64,000 bases of DNA from the NCBI GenBank assembly GCA_022447585.1, contig JAKVAR010000006.1, positions 62,001 to 126,000 of the forward strand, read 5' to 3'. The position numbers and the translations under genes were made by a program. The notes under the pieces are model-generated. The model made no database searches. It was not told the origin of the DNA and saw nothing but the letters and a program-made list of their open reading frames with translations. Shown here one piece after another: positions 55,417 to 64,000 of the stretch; the first letter of the stretch is position 1; each line of letters opens with the position of its first letter. This DNA is from Crocinitomicaceae bacterium. Lineage in GTDB: Bacteria; Bacteroidota; Bacteroidia; Flavobacteriales_D; Crocinitomicaceae.

Positions 55417-56199
55417 CTAATCTAGATTTGCCTCAACCAATTGTGTTAATTCTATAAACTGCTCTACTGATAATACCTCCGGGCGTAACGACAAAAGTTC
55501 GTGTTCAATACTCTTTCCTTTGATGAATTGTTTGATTGAATTCCGTATGGTTTTTCTTCTCTGGTTGAAACTCATTTTCACAATCTGCTTAAACAATTTC
55601 TCATCACAAGGAAGTGTTTCTCTATCATTACGGGTCAAGCGAATAACTCCTGACTTCACCTTTGGTGGTGGATCAAAAACATGCTCATCTACTGTAAAAC
55701 AATACTCAATATCATAATAAGCTTGCATCAAAACAGAAAGAATACCTCTCTGTTTTGTTCCAGGAGGTTCTGCAATTCTCCAGGCCACCTCACGTTGAAA
55801 CATTCCCATAATTTCAGGTACTTGATTTCTCATCTCCAAACATTTGAACATGATCTGCGTTGAGATGTTATATGGGAAATTTCCAACCACAGCGAAAGGC
55901 TCATCACCCATCAATTTTGCTAAATCTTGTTTTAAGAAATCAGCTTCAATGATCTTACCATCCAATGCAGGTTTGTTTTCTTGCAAGTACTCAATGCTCT
56001 CTGTATCAATATCCATTACCCAAACGTCAAGCCCCATTTCATCTTCCAACAAAAAATCTGTCAAGGCTCCCATTCCAGGGCCAATTTCCAATACTTTTTT
56101 ACACTCTCTGTGCGACCCGTATGTATTCGCAATGCGCTTACACACGTTCATGTCTTTCAAAAAATGTTGTCCGAGATGTTTTTTGGCTTTTACGCTCAT
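55417..56199 (-). CDS. rsmA: 16S rRNA dimethyladenosine transferase
   Basis: A 260-residue SAM-dependent enzyme (KsgA). The N-terminal KKHLGQHFLKD, SAM motif LEIGPGMGALT and catalytic NFPYNIS are all present. It dimethylates the two adjacent adenosines near the 3' end of 16S rRNA during small-subunit maturation. Its start overlaps the DUF4286 stop by ATGA, so the two are translationally coupled. Confidence 0.95.
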   Translation of the reverse strand: MSVKAKKHLGQHFLKDMNVCKRIANTYGSHRECKKVLEIGPGMGALTDFLLEDEMGLDVWVMDIDTESIEYLQENKPALDGKIIEADFLKQDLAKLMGDEPFAVVGNFPYNISTQIMFKCLEMRNQVPEIMGMFQREVAWRIAEPPGTKQRGILSVLMQAYYDIEYCFTVDEHVFDPPPKVKSGVIRLTRNDRETLPCDEKLFKQIVKMSFNQRRKTIRNSIKQFIKGKSIEHELLSLRPEVLSVEQFIELTQLVEANLD

Positions 56200-56510
56200 G
56201 CTTTGAATTCTTCTAAAACCGTTAGCATTGTCCTAAATGCCGCAAATTGTCCATTGTATTTTATTGCGTGCTCACGTTGTAAATCTGAAGCATGTTCGCT
56301 GACATACCGATCGTAGTCTTCTTTCGTTTTACATAAATATGAAATGGCAAAAGACAATCCACCTTCTTCCTCTCCATGTACTCTTGAAATTCTACTTTCA
56401 ATGAAACATCCTGTTGCCATAACATCTGGAACATGCTTTGTTTTCATCCAATCTAACCAATCATCTTTAATTGTTTCGTCAATACTAACTGTTACGTTAT
56501 ATAAAATCAT
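56196..56510 (-). CDS. DUF4286 family protein
   Basis: A 104-residue protein matching DUF4286: ILYNVTVSIDETIKDDWLDW and the closing RTMLTVLEEF. A ferredoxin-like dimeric alpha/beta fold is likely. Function unknown. The gene overlaps rsmA by four bases, a common pairing in Bacteroidota from memory. Confidence 0.87.
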   Translation of the reverse strand: MILYNVTVSIDETIKDDWLDWMKTKHVPDVMATGCFIESRISRVHGEEEGGLSFAISYLCKTKEDYDRYVSEHASDLQREHAIKYNGQFAAFRTMLTVLEEFKA

Positions 56511-56638
56511 ACAGCTAAATTACTTAAAAGGATAGAAACGACCTCAGTTAATGAGGTATGAAGAACGTATTAATACATTAATCTAATAGTTGCTATCTTA
56601 AAATTGAAATGCAAGGGAATATTCTTTAAGTTTAGAAA

Positions 56639-57305
56639 ATGAGAACGGCATTATTCACTTTATTCATTCTTTTGAGCTTATCTTCCCGTGCTCAAACGTG
56701 GCAAATCATACATCAAAATGATTTCGGGTTTGATTTTTTTTTGGTCAACCCTACAGACGGAACTAATTACGGATTTAATATTAGCCCCTATAACAACTCC
56801 ATTTGGCTATTACGAAACGACATAATCACCTACATAGATCAAAATGGTAAATTAACTGATGACCCTAATGTTGATCCAATGCTTAATGAAAATGGAGCTA
56901 CCTGCACATCTATTGGTCTTTTAGATAGGATTACCAATACTTGGACAGAATATAACAATAACAACTCACCAATAGATTTTCCGGTTCCAGCTGCTATTGA
57001 ACTAGATACCAATGGGAATCTTTGGGTTGCAGATATAAGTAAACTGCACTGTTTACAACTAGGCACAGCTCTAGATTGGCTAGCCACAAAAGAAATTGTT
57101 TCTAGTAAGTTTGAAATGTGTCCTAATCCGACGACAGGAATTTTAAACATTGCTTTAAAGGAGAATTTAAAGGCTACTGAAATTAGCGTAGCCGGATATT
57201 AGCGGTACAATTTTAAAACAAGAATCATTCTCATCACACTATTCTTGGAATCTTCCAACAGGAATTTACTTGAAAATGATGCGATACTTAGAACTGAAAA
57301 ATTAA
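56639..57305 (+). pseudogene. secreted T9SS protein broken by a frameshift
   Basis: The first frame (56639-57202) has a signal peptide (residues 1-18, ending SSRAQ), a propeller-like middle (DTNGNLWVADIS) and the start of a T9SS sorting domain (CPNPTTGILNI). It ends prematurely in EISVAGY. A different frame continues directly with DISGTILKQESF and PTGIYLKMMRYLELKN to TAA 57303-57305, which completes the sorting domain. A single base insertion around 57190 explains it. The protein is likely not sorted. Confidence 0.75.
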
Positions 57306-57308
57306 TTA

Positions 57309-58901
57309 TTAAATAGCTTCCAGAGCACCATTCAAATCAATGAGGTGGAAATATGATCCTGGGCTTCCCATAACCATGAACTTCACTTTATCTTGACTTT
57401 TGTAAATGACCTTATATGAAGTGTTGATGGATTCCTTGTAGTTATCATCCGTTTCGCAGAAATGCGTTTTGAACTTGCTTGATGGTTTATCGTCTGATGA
57501 CAAACTCGAATGTGCCGAATAATTTTGATGCTTATTTCCAGCAACAACCATTACTGTATTGTATTTGTTTATTGTAAAAATTTCAGTGGCTCCTTTTGCG
57601 ACATACATTGAATGCACACTCCCACTTGTATTGTTCTCAGCAACGTAAATTATGATGTCGTATTCTGACTCATTTTTAATCACGGCTTCAACATCCCCTC
57701 CTTTCTTCGCTAAATCCTTTACACTCGAATTACGTGTATATTCCAAGGCCGATTTACAACTGTCTCTATATCCTGCTTTTTGATTATCAGCATCCTTGAT
57801 TAAATCTGAATACAAACGCTGCATGATCGGGTTTTTGAATTCCTTCCTCAAGGTTAGCGTCGAACTTTGACCAATTAACGGAATACTTTGATCGTAAAAG
57901 ACATCTTCTTCTTGCCTATTCCCATTCATAGTTTGCAGTAAAGAATCAATTTTCATTCTTTCTTCTTTCGTAAACTGTTTGAAAGATGAACTATTCGTGA
58001 ATTGTTGGTTTTTGACATCACTTAAAGGCTTGTAATATACAACAATGAAAACCACTGCTGCAATTCCTAAAATAAAGGTTGAAAATAGGACGTTCTTCCA
58101 ACGAATTGGCGTTCTTCCTTTTCCATGATTTCTAACCTCTAATTCTCCTTCTCGTAACTCTCGTTTAAGATCAACTATTTTGTTCTCGTGCTCTTTATTT
58201 AACTGAATCCCTTCCATTTGTTTCAGAATCCAATTGGCGAATCGCGTTGTACAAGATTTAACTCGAATTGGCGACAACATTGCATCGACATATTGGAGTT
58301 TCAATGCGTAAGATGCTTTGGATAAACTATTAACTGAAGAAATGATTTCATCTGAACACAAAGGCTTAACCAAGTCAATCAACCCTTGTTCTTCTTCAAT
58401 CGTTTTCATCGAAGACTTCATCGCCACCGTTCGCTTTTTAATGGTTTTGAATAATTCTGACTCAACGACAGCACTGTGATCTTCATCCAATAATTGACAA
58501 AAAGAAAGCGCTACACTTAATTTTCCAATATTCTCTTCTCCCGAAAAACGTAATAAACAATTGGATAAAAAAGGAGAGATGAACTGCTTGTATTTATATC
58601 CCAATTTATGCTCTAGGTGTCTAGCTCCATCATTAAATGGTTGTATTTCTTTGCTTTCAGAAAGCAATTCTAGTAATGCGCCATTTTGTTCTACCCAACC
58701 ATAAAACACGAGGTTGTTTGGGTTGTCTATGGAACTAATAAACGAGCTTAAATCTTCTGAATTGAATCCATTTTCTGAAGCAATCTCTGAACCTGATTCA
58801 GCCAACTTAATTTTAAATGAACTTACCCCTTCATCCGTAAGTAAATGAGCATGAGAAACATACAATGATTTAAAAACTGAGATAGGAATGAAATTTGGCA
58901 T
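57309..58901 (-). CDS. large single-pass membrane protein, unknown function
   Basis: A 530-residue protein without a signal peptide. Residues 1-265 are helical and cytoplasmic; one transmembrane segment (NVLFSTFILGIAAVVFIVVY) lies near residue 270-290. A Ser/Lys-rich extracytoplasmic domain of about 240 residues follows (YDIIIYVAENNTSGSVHSMY). This resembles an anti-sigma or sensor-like topology, but no known motif was identified. It is divergent from the heme/copper protein. Confidence 0.7.
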   Translation of the reverse strand: MPNFIPISVFKSLYVSHAHLLTDEGVSSFKIKLAESGSEIASENGFNSEDLSSFISSIDNPNNLVFYGWVEQNGALLELLSESKEIQPFNDGARHLEHKLGYKYKQFISPFLSNCLLRFSGEENIGKLSVALSFCQLLDEDHSAVVESELFKTIKKRTVAMKSSMKTIEEEQGLIDLVKPLCSDEIISSVNSLSKASYALKLQYVDAMLSPIRVKSCTTRFANWILKQMEGIQLNKEHENKIVDLKRELREGELEVRNHGKGRTPIRWKNVLFSTFILGIAAVVFIVVYYKPLSDVKNQQFTNSSSFKQFTKEERMKIDSLLQTMNGNRQEEDVFYDQSIPLIGQSSTLTLRKEFKNPIMQRLYSDLIKDADNQKAGYRDSCKSALEYTRNSSVKDLAKKGGDVEAVIKNESEYDIIIYVAENNTSGSVHSMYVAKGATEIFTINKYNTVMVVAGNKHQNYSAHSSLSSDDKPSSKFKTHFCETDDNYKESINTSYKVIYKSQDKVKFMVMGSPGSYFHLIDLNGALEAI

Positions 58902-58971
58902 AGATCACGCTTTGATTCCTAAAATTATGTTTTTTATTCATAATGTCATACTTTATATAAAAATTCAAACT

Positions 58972-60546
58972 ATGAAGCATCTACTACTGCTAGTTTCGTT
59001 TACATTTTCGTATTCGCTAACCGCCCAAACATGGAGCGATGATGTTGCTGAAATCTTTTATGAAAAGTGTACTAAATGTCACTATACAGGTGGTGTTGCC
59101 CCATTCCCGTTAATGACTCACGCGGAAACCACTCCTTTTGCAATTGCAATCTATGATGCAATTAATCAAAATGAAATGCCACCATGGCCTCCAAACAATG
59201 ATTATCAAAGTTATTCTCATGATCGTTCTCTAGACCCTGCCGAAAAGACAACTGTTTTAAATTGGTTAACAGCAGGAACGCCTGAAGGTAATCCGGCAAA
59301 CACTCCACCTCCTCCGGTTTATTCAAACGGATCGTTATTAGGCAATGGAGATTTAGAAGTTCAAATGCCAACATATATGAGCAAAGCTACAGCATCCGGA
59401 GATGATTACGTTTGTTTTGCACTACCTTCAAATTTACCTTCAGAACGAGTAATTAAAGCTATTGAAATTATTCCAGGTAATCTAGAAATCGTGCATCACG
59501 CATTAATATATATTGATCCAACAAATTCATGTGTGACTGATAGCGTTGGCGGTGATTGCGGAGGGCCAAGTTCTAACAATGCATCATTAGTAATGGGTTA
59601 TACTCCAGGAAGTACACCACTTACCTTGCCTACATCAGCTCCATTAAAACTCGGCGTTACAATGCCCGCCAACTCACAAGTTGTTATGGCCATGCATTAC
59701 CCAGAAGGAAGTTATGGTCAATTCGACAGCACTAAAGTGATTTTCCATTTTTATCCACCGGGAGAAACAGGAGTTCGCCAGGTTTCGACTGCCCCAATTT
59801 TACAAAATTGGAGTTTCGTATTACCACCAGATCAAGTAACCGAAGTTACAGCTCAATACCCGGCTTCAGGAGGAATCCCAGTCGATTATTCCTTGCTGAG
59901 TGTATTCCCTCATATGCACTTATTAGGTGAAAGTATGCTCGTTTATGGTATCAAACCAAATAACGATACACTAAAATTGATTGATGTGCCCCACTATGAT
60001 TTTGAATGGCAAGACTTCTATTTCTATAAAAATATTCAGAAGGCAGATGCTGGGACAATACTTCACGCAAAATCAACTTACAACAATACATCCGGGAATT
60101 TACACAACCCAAACAACCCGCCGATTGCAGTTTATCCAGGTTTAAATACTGCCGACGAAATGATGATAACCTACATGCATTTTATGCAATATGCTCCGGG
60201 GGATGAGACCTATAATCTTGACAGTTTAATTAACCTGTCGGTCAACATTCTTATTCAAGATGAAAATGGCGTAGCAACCTTAAATGTGTATCCAAATCCG
60301 TTTGACAATGAGATGAATATTTACACGAATCAGGTCAGCTCCGGAGACCAAGTTTCAGTATCTGTATTTGATAGTAAAGGAACAATGGTTAATAAGGTTG
60401 CATGCAACTACATTGTTCAGGGTGATGAACTTCATTTAAAATGGAACGGACAGAATTTAAGAGGTCAAGCCGTTGATCGAGGGGTCTATTTTTTATCGAT
60501 AAATATCAATGGTGTATTATCTCACCAACGCGTAATAAAACATTAG
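58972..60546 (+). CDS. secreted c-type heme and copper monooxygenase-like T9SS protein
   Basis: A 524-residue protein. ATG 58972 begins a signal peptide (residues 1-18); the frame starting at 58888 overlaps the divergent gene. A cytochrome c motif CTKCH (residues 33-37) is followed by a copper type II monooxygenase-like region with His175-His176 (IVHHA), His242 (AMHYP), His314 and His316 (FPHMHLLG) and a Met-rich stretch DEMMITYMHFM. This ligand order matches the CuH and CuM sites of PHM/DBH-like enzymes. A T9SS sorting domain ends it. Its substrate is unknown. Confidence 0.85.
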   Translation: MKHLLLLVSFTFSYSLTAQTWSDDVAEIFYEKCTKCHYTGGVAPFPLMTHAETTPFAIAIYDAINQNEMPPWPPNNDYQSYSHDRSLDPAEKTTVLNWLTAGTPEGNPANTPPPPVYSNGSLLGNGDLEVQMPTYMSKATASGDDYVCFALPSNLPSERVIKAIEIIPGNLEIVHHALIYIDPTNSCVTDSVGGDCGGPSSNNASLVMGYTPGSTPLTLPTSAPLKLGVTMPANSQVVMAMHYPEGSYGQFDSTKVIFHFYPPGETGVRQVSTAPILQNWSFVLPPDQVTEVTAQYPASGGIPVDYSLLSVFPHMHLLGESMLVYGIKPNNDTLKLIDVPHYDFEWQDFYFYKNIQKADAGTILHAKSTYNNTSGNLHNPNNPPIAVYPGLNTADEMMITYMHFMQYAPGDETYNLDSLINLSVNILIQDENGVATLNVYPNPFDNEMNIYTNQVSSGDQVSVSVFDSKGTMVNKVACNYIVQGDELHLKWNGQNLRGQAVDRGVYFLSININGVLSHQRVIKH

Positions 60547-62144
60547 CGTAAATACTCAAGCGCTTCTTGAACATCGGTATCTTTAGTATTATTTACTTGA
60601 AAGAAACCTTGTTCTACCCATATTTGACGAGCAATTTCGCCTTTAATCTTTTGTGATATTAAGGCTTTGCTTGTCTGAATATCATTTGCTTTTATCTTAA
60701 TATTATATTCAGATTCTGCAAACTTTGCAAAACGCATTAATATTTCATCGGTTACCTTAAACGAAGCATTATATTCCTTTGGAGAATTCCAATTACCGCG
60801 CTTATCCTGAACAAAATCAAAAGCGAACGTTGTAAAGACACTTGAATATCTCAACTCTGTATAATACCAACTTGAACCTACCGTATCATAAGGAACAAAA
60901 ACATCAGGCATAATTCCACCACCTCCATAAACAACCTTTCCTTTAGGTGTTGTAAACTTTAAAGAATCAACAAACATTGTAGAATCAATCTTATACATCT
61001 CTCCATTTTCATAACGATCCATTTGATCCTCATAGTAAGAGTGATAATCACCAGAGTATGGTTTCTGAATACATCTTCCTGTCGGTGTATAATAGCGAGC
61101 GATTGTTAAACGAAGGTTACTTCCATCACGCAACATTTTATCTTCCTGTACCAACCCTTTTCCAAAAGTTCTCCTACCGATAATTGTGCCTCTATCATTA
61201 TCCTGCAATGCCCCTGCTAAGATTTCAGAGGCAGAAGCACTGCTTGAGTTTACAAGTACAGCGACTTCAACATCCGACAAAGCTGAATTTCTTGTCGCTC
61301 TATAAATGTACGATGGCGAATGTTCCCCTTTTGTTTCAACAATTGGTGTTCCTGCTTCTAAAAATGCATCTGCTATTTCTGTTGCTCCTGTTAACAATCC
61401 ACCTCCATTTCCGCGAACATCAATGATTAACTTTTCTAAACCTTGTTGCTTCAGATTCTTAGCTGCAAATAAAAACTCCATCGCTGTTGACATCGAAAAC
61501 TGATCAATTCGTATATATCCGACTTTATCCGTCATCATATAAGCGGCAACAACAGATTCGACAGGAATAGAACCACGCGTTACTTTCTTTTGAATACGCT
61601 TTTTATTTCTAAGAATCGTCAGGTTTACATCTGTATTCTCAATTCCTTTCAACAATTTCATGACACCTTCATTGGTGATCGTGGCATCTAACTCTTCTTT
61701 GTTCACCTTCACAATTTTGTCTCCTGCTTTCAGCCCTGTTTTCATCGCTGGAGAACCTGGAAGAACATTAGTGATACAAACCGTGTCTCGAATGATAAAA
61801 AAGCGAATGCCAACACCTCCAAACCTACCTTCAATTGATTCATTCATTGCCTTAAGGTCTTTTGCAGGAATGTAATTACTATGCGGATCCAATTTATGAA
61901 GCATATCTCCAATTGTCGATTCAAACAATTCCTCGTAATTAACCGAATCAACATAACTATTATCTAACACATGAAGTACGTCTTGTATTTTTTGCGAATA
62001 TCCATTTGAGGTTTGTTCTGCCTGAACAGTTTTTGGTGTAAGTACATTTCCTAAAAACAACCCTACAGCCAAACAAACGGCCATAATAATTGGAATCCAA
62101 TACGAAGTGCTTTTGTGATTATTTTCCATCAAATGGGTTTTCAA
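60543..62144 (-). CDS. S41 family C-terminal processing protease
   Basis: A 533-residue protein. An N-terminal membrane anchor (residues 16-33) is followed by a PDZ domain (about 105-190: FGGVGIRFFIIRDTV; GSPAMKTGLKAGDKIVKVN) and a protease domain with the SSSASASEI serine (about 302) and Lys329 in TFGKGLVQ. It acts in the periplasm on envelope proteins. ATG 62129 (MENNHKS) is an alternative start; either overlaps the dCMP deaminase gene. Its stop codon overlaps that of the heme-copper gene. Confidence 0.92.
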   Translation of the reverse strand: MKTHLMENNHKSTSYWIPIIMAVCLAVGLFLGNVLTPKTVQAEQTSNGYSQKIQDVLHVLDNSYVDSVNYEELFESTIGDMLHKLDPHSNYIPAKDLKAMNESIEGRFGGVGIRFFIIRDTVCITNVLPGSPAMKTGLKAGDKIVKVNKEELDATITNEGVMKLLKGIENTDVNLTILRNKKRIQKKVTRGSIPVESVVAAYMMTDKVGYIRIDQFSMSTAMEFLFAAKNLKQQGLEKLIIDVRGNGGGLLTGATEIADAFLEAGTPIVETKGEHSPSYIYRATRNSALSDVEVAVLVNSSSASASEILAGALQDNDRGTIIGRRTFGKGLVQEDKMLRDGSNLRLTIARYYTPTGRCIQKPYSGDYHSYYEDQMDRYENGEMYKIDSTMFVDSLKFTTPKGKVVYGGGGIMPDVFVPYDTVGSSWYYTELRYSSVFTTFAFDFVQDKRGNWNSPKEYNASFKVTDEILMRFAKFAESEYNIKIKANDIQTSKALISQKIKGEIARQIWVEQGFFQVNNTKDTDVQEALEYLR

Positions 62145-62550
62145 TTTGTACTACTTCTATGCCAGCTTCTTTCAAGAAATCAATTCCACTGGTATCTTTA
62201 TAATTATCAATATATACGACTCGACTTATTCCAGACTGAACGACAAGTTTACTACAATCTTTACAGGGAGAAAGCGTCAAGTACAGGGTTGCATCTTGAC
62301 AGTTATGCGTTGACTTAGCAACTTTCAATATTGCATTTGCTTCGGCGTGTAGAACATACCATAACGTTTCGCCCTCTTCAGATTCACAACAATTATCGAA
62401 ACCGCTCGGCGTACCGTTAAATCCATCGGAAATAATCATCCCGTCTTTAACTATTATTGCGCCAACTTGCTTTCGAGAACAATGAGAAAGTTCAGACCAA
62501 GTCTTTGCCATTCTCAAGTAAGCTTTATCGTATCGTAATTGCTTCAACAT
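62119..62550 (-). CDS. deoxycytidylate (dCMP) deaminase
   Basis: A 143-residue cytidine deaminase-fold enzyme with HAEANAI and SPCKDCSKLV zinc motifs and RKQVGAIIVKDG at the N-terminus. It deaminates dCMP to dUMP for dTTP synthesis, or serves as a ComE-related protein. It lies between the response regulator and the S41 protease in one direction. Confidence 0.9.
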   Translation of the reverse strand: MLKQLRYDKAYLRMAKTWSELSHCSRKQVGAIIVKDGMIISDGFNGTPSGFDNCCESEEGETLWYVLHAEANAILKVAKSTHNCQDATLYLTLSPCKDCSKLVVQSGISRVVYIDNYKDTSGIDFLKEAGIEVVQIENPFDGK

Positions 62551-62636
62551 TGCATTTATTGTATAGTGTAACCCTCAAAATTAAGAAAAAGCAAGCGTTC
62601 GCTTAACTTGTTTGTGAATTAGACGTTCTTCTTAAC

Positions 62637-63320
62637 TCAATTTGTGAATTTATAACCTACTCCGCGAATCGAATGAAAGAATTCCGGACGCTTTGGATCC
62701 GACTCAAAAATCTTTCTAAAATTCAAAATATAATTGTCGATGGTCCTTGTTGTCGGGAATTGATCTTTACCCCAAACTCTATCTAGAATTTCAGTTCTTG
62801 AAACAACCTCTCCATTTTTCTCGATAAACAATTGTATTAATGCTACTTCTTTCTTAGATAAACTATGTGTTTCATTTACTTCTTGATTGATTACCTCAAA
62901 GGTTTTGAAATTCACTGTACACTTACCAATAGTTGCTTCAAGAATTTCTTGATCAACCGTTTCTGGTCCAATTAATATTCCAACACGTAAAAGAAGTTCT
63001 TCCAAATCAAAAGGTTTAGGCAAATAATCATTTCCTCCTGCTTTCAATCCTTCTATACGATCTGAAGTAGTTCCCTTAGCTGAAAGGAATAAGATAGGCA
63101 CTTGCGATGTTTCTCTAATTTGTTTACACAAGTCAACTCCGCTAAATCCAGGAAGCATCACATCCAAAAGAATTAAGTCAAAAGTAATTGGGCCGGAAAA
63201 CCATTCATGCGCTTCCGTTCCTGTGCTAAAAACAGTGACATCATAACCTTCAAGCTCTAGGTTTAAACGTATCATCTCTGATAAACTAGACTCATCTTCT
63301 ACCACACAAATTCTTCGCAT
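62637..63320 (-). CDS. OmpR-family response regulator
   Basis: A 227-residue regulator. ATG 63320 leads straight into MRRICVVEDE; the frame from 63362 adds 14 residues with no domain. The receiver domain has the DExD acidic pair, the phospho-acceptor Asp in LILLDVMLPG and the conserved Lys in PKPFDLEEL. A winged-helix effector domain follows (VVSRTEILDRVWG, then HSIRGVGYKF). No histidine kinase is in the window. Confidence 0.92.
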   Translation of the reverse strand: MRRICVVEDESSLSEMIRLNLELEGYDVTVFSTGTEAHEWFSGPITFDLILLDVMLPGFSGVDLCKQIRETSQVPILFLSAKGTTSDRIEGLKAGGNDYLPKPFDLEELLLRVGILIGPETVDQEILEATIGKCTVNFKTFEVINQEVNETHSLSKKEVALIQLFIEKNGEVVSRTEILDRVWGKDQFPTTRTIDNYILNFRKIFESDPKRPEFFHSIRGVGYKFTN

Positions 63321-63494
63321 TCTTAATCTCTTTGAAGTTAAAAATAAGGAATCAAAATACATTTATAATTAATGAACACTAAAATTAGAAACTTAGTGGA
63401 AAACTAAAACGATTTTATTAACAATAAAAGCCGTTGATTTTTAAAATTTCAAGTACTTTCGCATCTTCAAATTAATTTCAAAATTTCAACCGAA

Positions 63495-64000
63495 ATGAGC
63501 GGTACTAAAAAGATTAAATCAGCACTAATTTCAGTATTCGATAAAACTGGACTTGAACCTATAATCAAGGAGTTACACAAAAATGAAGTAGTTATTTATT
63601 CTACAGGAGGAACTCAAGCTTTTATTGAAGAGCACAATATCCCTGTAGTTCGTGTTGAAGACTTAACTTCTTACCCTTCAATTTTAGGTGGAAGAGTGAA
63701 AACTTTACACCCAAAAGTATTTGGTGGAATTTTAAATAGAAGAGATTTAGCCTCTGATCAAGAACAAATCAAAGAGTTTGATATTCCAGAATTGGATTTG
63801 GTCATTGTTGATTTATATCCTTTCGAAGATACTGTTGCTTCTGGAGCGGATCACAGCGCAATTATTGAGAAGATTGATATTGGTGGTATTTCTCTAATTC
63901 GAGCTGCTGCCAAGAATTATAAAGATGTTGTAATTATTCCTTCAAAGAATCAATACGAACCATTCTTGAATATTATTTCTGCAACTAAGTGCGAAACTAC
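63495..64000 (+). CDS. purH: bifunctional AICAR transformylase/IMP cyclohydrolase, 5' part
   Basis: 168 residues of the N-terminal IMP cyclohydrolase (MGS-like) domain, cut by the window end. ALISVFDKTGLEPIIKEL, STGGTQAFIEE, GRVKTLHPKVFGGIL and KIDIGGISLIRAAAKNY are diagnostic. The protein catalyses the last two steps of IMP synthesis. ATG 63495 lies 34 bases after a possible -7 box (TACTTTCG at 63454-63461). Confidence 0.95.
   Translation, partial: MSGTKKIKSALISVFDKTGLEPIIKELHKNEVVIYSTGGTQAFIEEHNIPVVRVEDLTSYPSILGGRVKTLHPKVFGGILNRRDLASDQEQIKEFDIPELDLVIVDLYPFEDTVASGADHSAIIEKIDIGGISLIRAAAKNYKDVVIIPSKNQYEPFLNIISATKCET

Noticed and set aside
62584..62610. short palindrome AAGCGTTCGCTT between the response regulator and dCMP deaminase genes
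   Set aside because: The loop is too small for a stable hairpin and the T run is interrupted, so it was not called a terminator.

Overview
The window is a piece of a low-GC chromosome from a member of the Bacteroidota, most likely Flavobacteriales. The reasons are secreted proteins with C-terminal type IX secretion (T9SS) sorting domains, an isolated GldM-like domain, carboxypeptidase-regulatory TonB-dependent receptors, promoters of the TTG-N18-20-TAnnTTTG type, and the Bacteroidota families DUF4286 and (probably) DUF6341. No rRNA, tRNA, CRISPR array, prophage or intact insertion sequence was recognised.

Layout. 1-9 kb: a T9SS protein, a CobW-family GTPase without its usual cysteine motif, a beta-lactamase-fold remnant, and a cofactor-uptake block (pnuC, a nicotinamide riboside kinase-like gene, a TPP riboswitch and a TonB-dependent receptor). 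9-18.5 kb: a 1407-residue T9SS subtilisin-like protease, small uncharacterised genes including a TerB-like protein, and an FAD oxidoreductase whose promoter lies in a long palindrome. 18.5-26.4 kb: a complete, tightly packed ilvEDBNCA operon on the minus strand, preceded by two consecutive attenuators, each with its own Ile/Val-rich leader peptide. This is the most striking regulatory feature seen.

26.6-33.5 kb: a nitrilase-family hydrolase, a decayed monooxygenase pseudogene, lipoproteins, and a minus-strand trio (Cys-rich small membrane protein, TonB-dependent receptor, Cys-motif propeller lipoprotein) that looks like a metal uptake system. 33.6-39.2 kb: an orphan GldM-like domain, a quinone-reductase-like enzyme, then SOUL, glutathione peroxidase, SDR-DUF2867 and CIA30 genes, which suggest an oxidative-stress group. 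39.3-45.6 kb: DUF808, an SPFH/membrane/TerB-zinc-ribbon operon, a FISUMP-TPR protein with a PBCV basic adaptor tail, and a membrane AraC regulator.

45.5-64 kb: a giant T9SS protein, housekeeping genes (rlmF, metF, ispD, rsmA, dCMP deaminase, S41 protease, an OmpR-type regulator, the start of purH), a heme plus copper monooxygenase-like T9SS protein and several broken genes. At least four genes are visibly decayed: the beta-lactamase-fold remnant, the ABM monooxygenase, the glycine-zipper ORF with an internal TAG, and the frameshifted T9SS protein. Many apparent long ORFs begin at upstream TTG or GTG codons; starts were moved to the ATG just before the signal peptide or domain where the sequence supports it.
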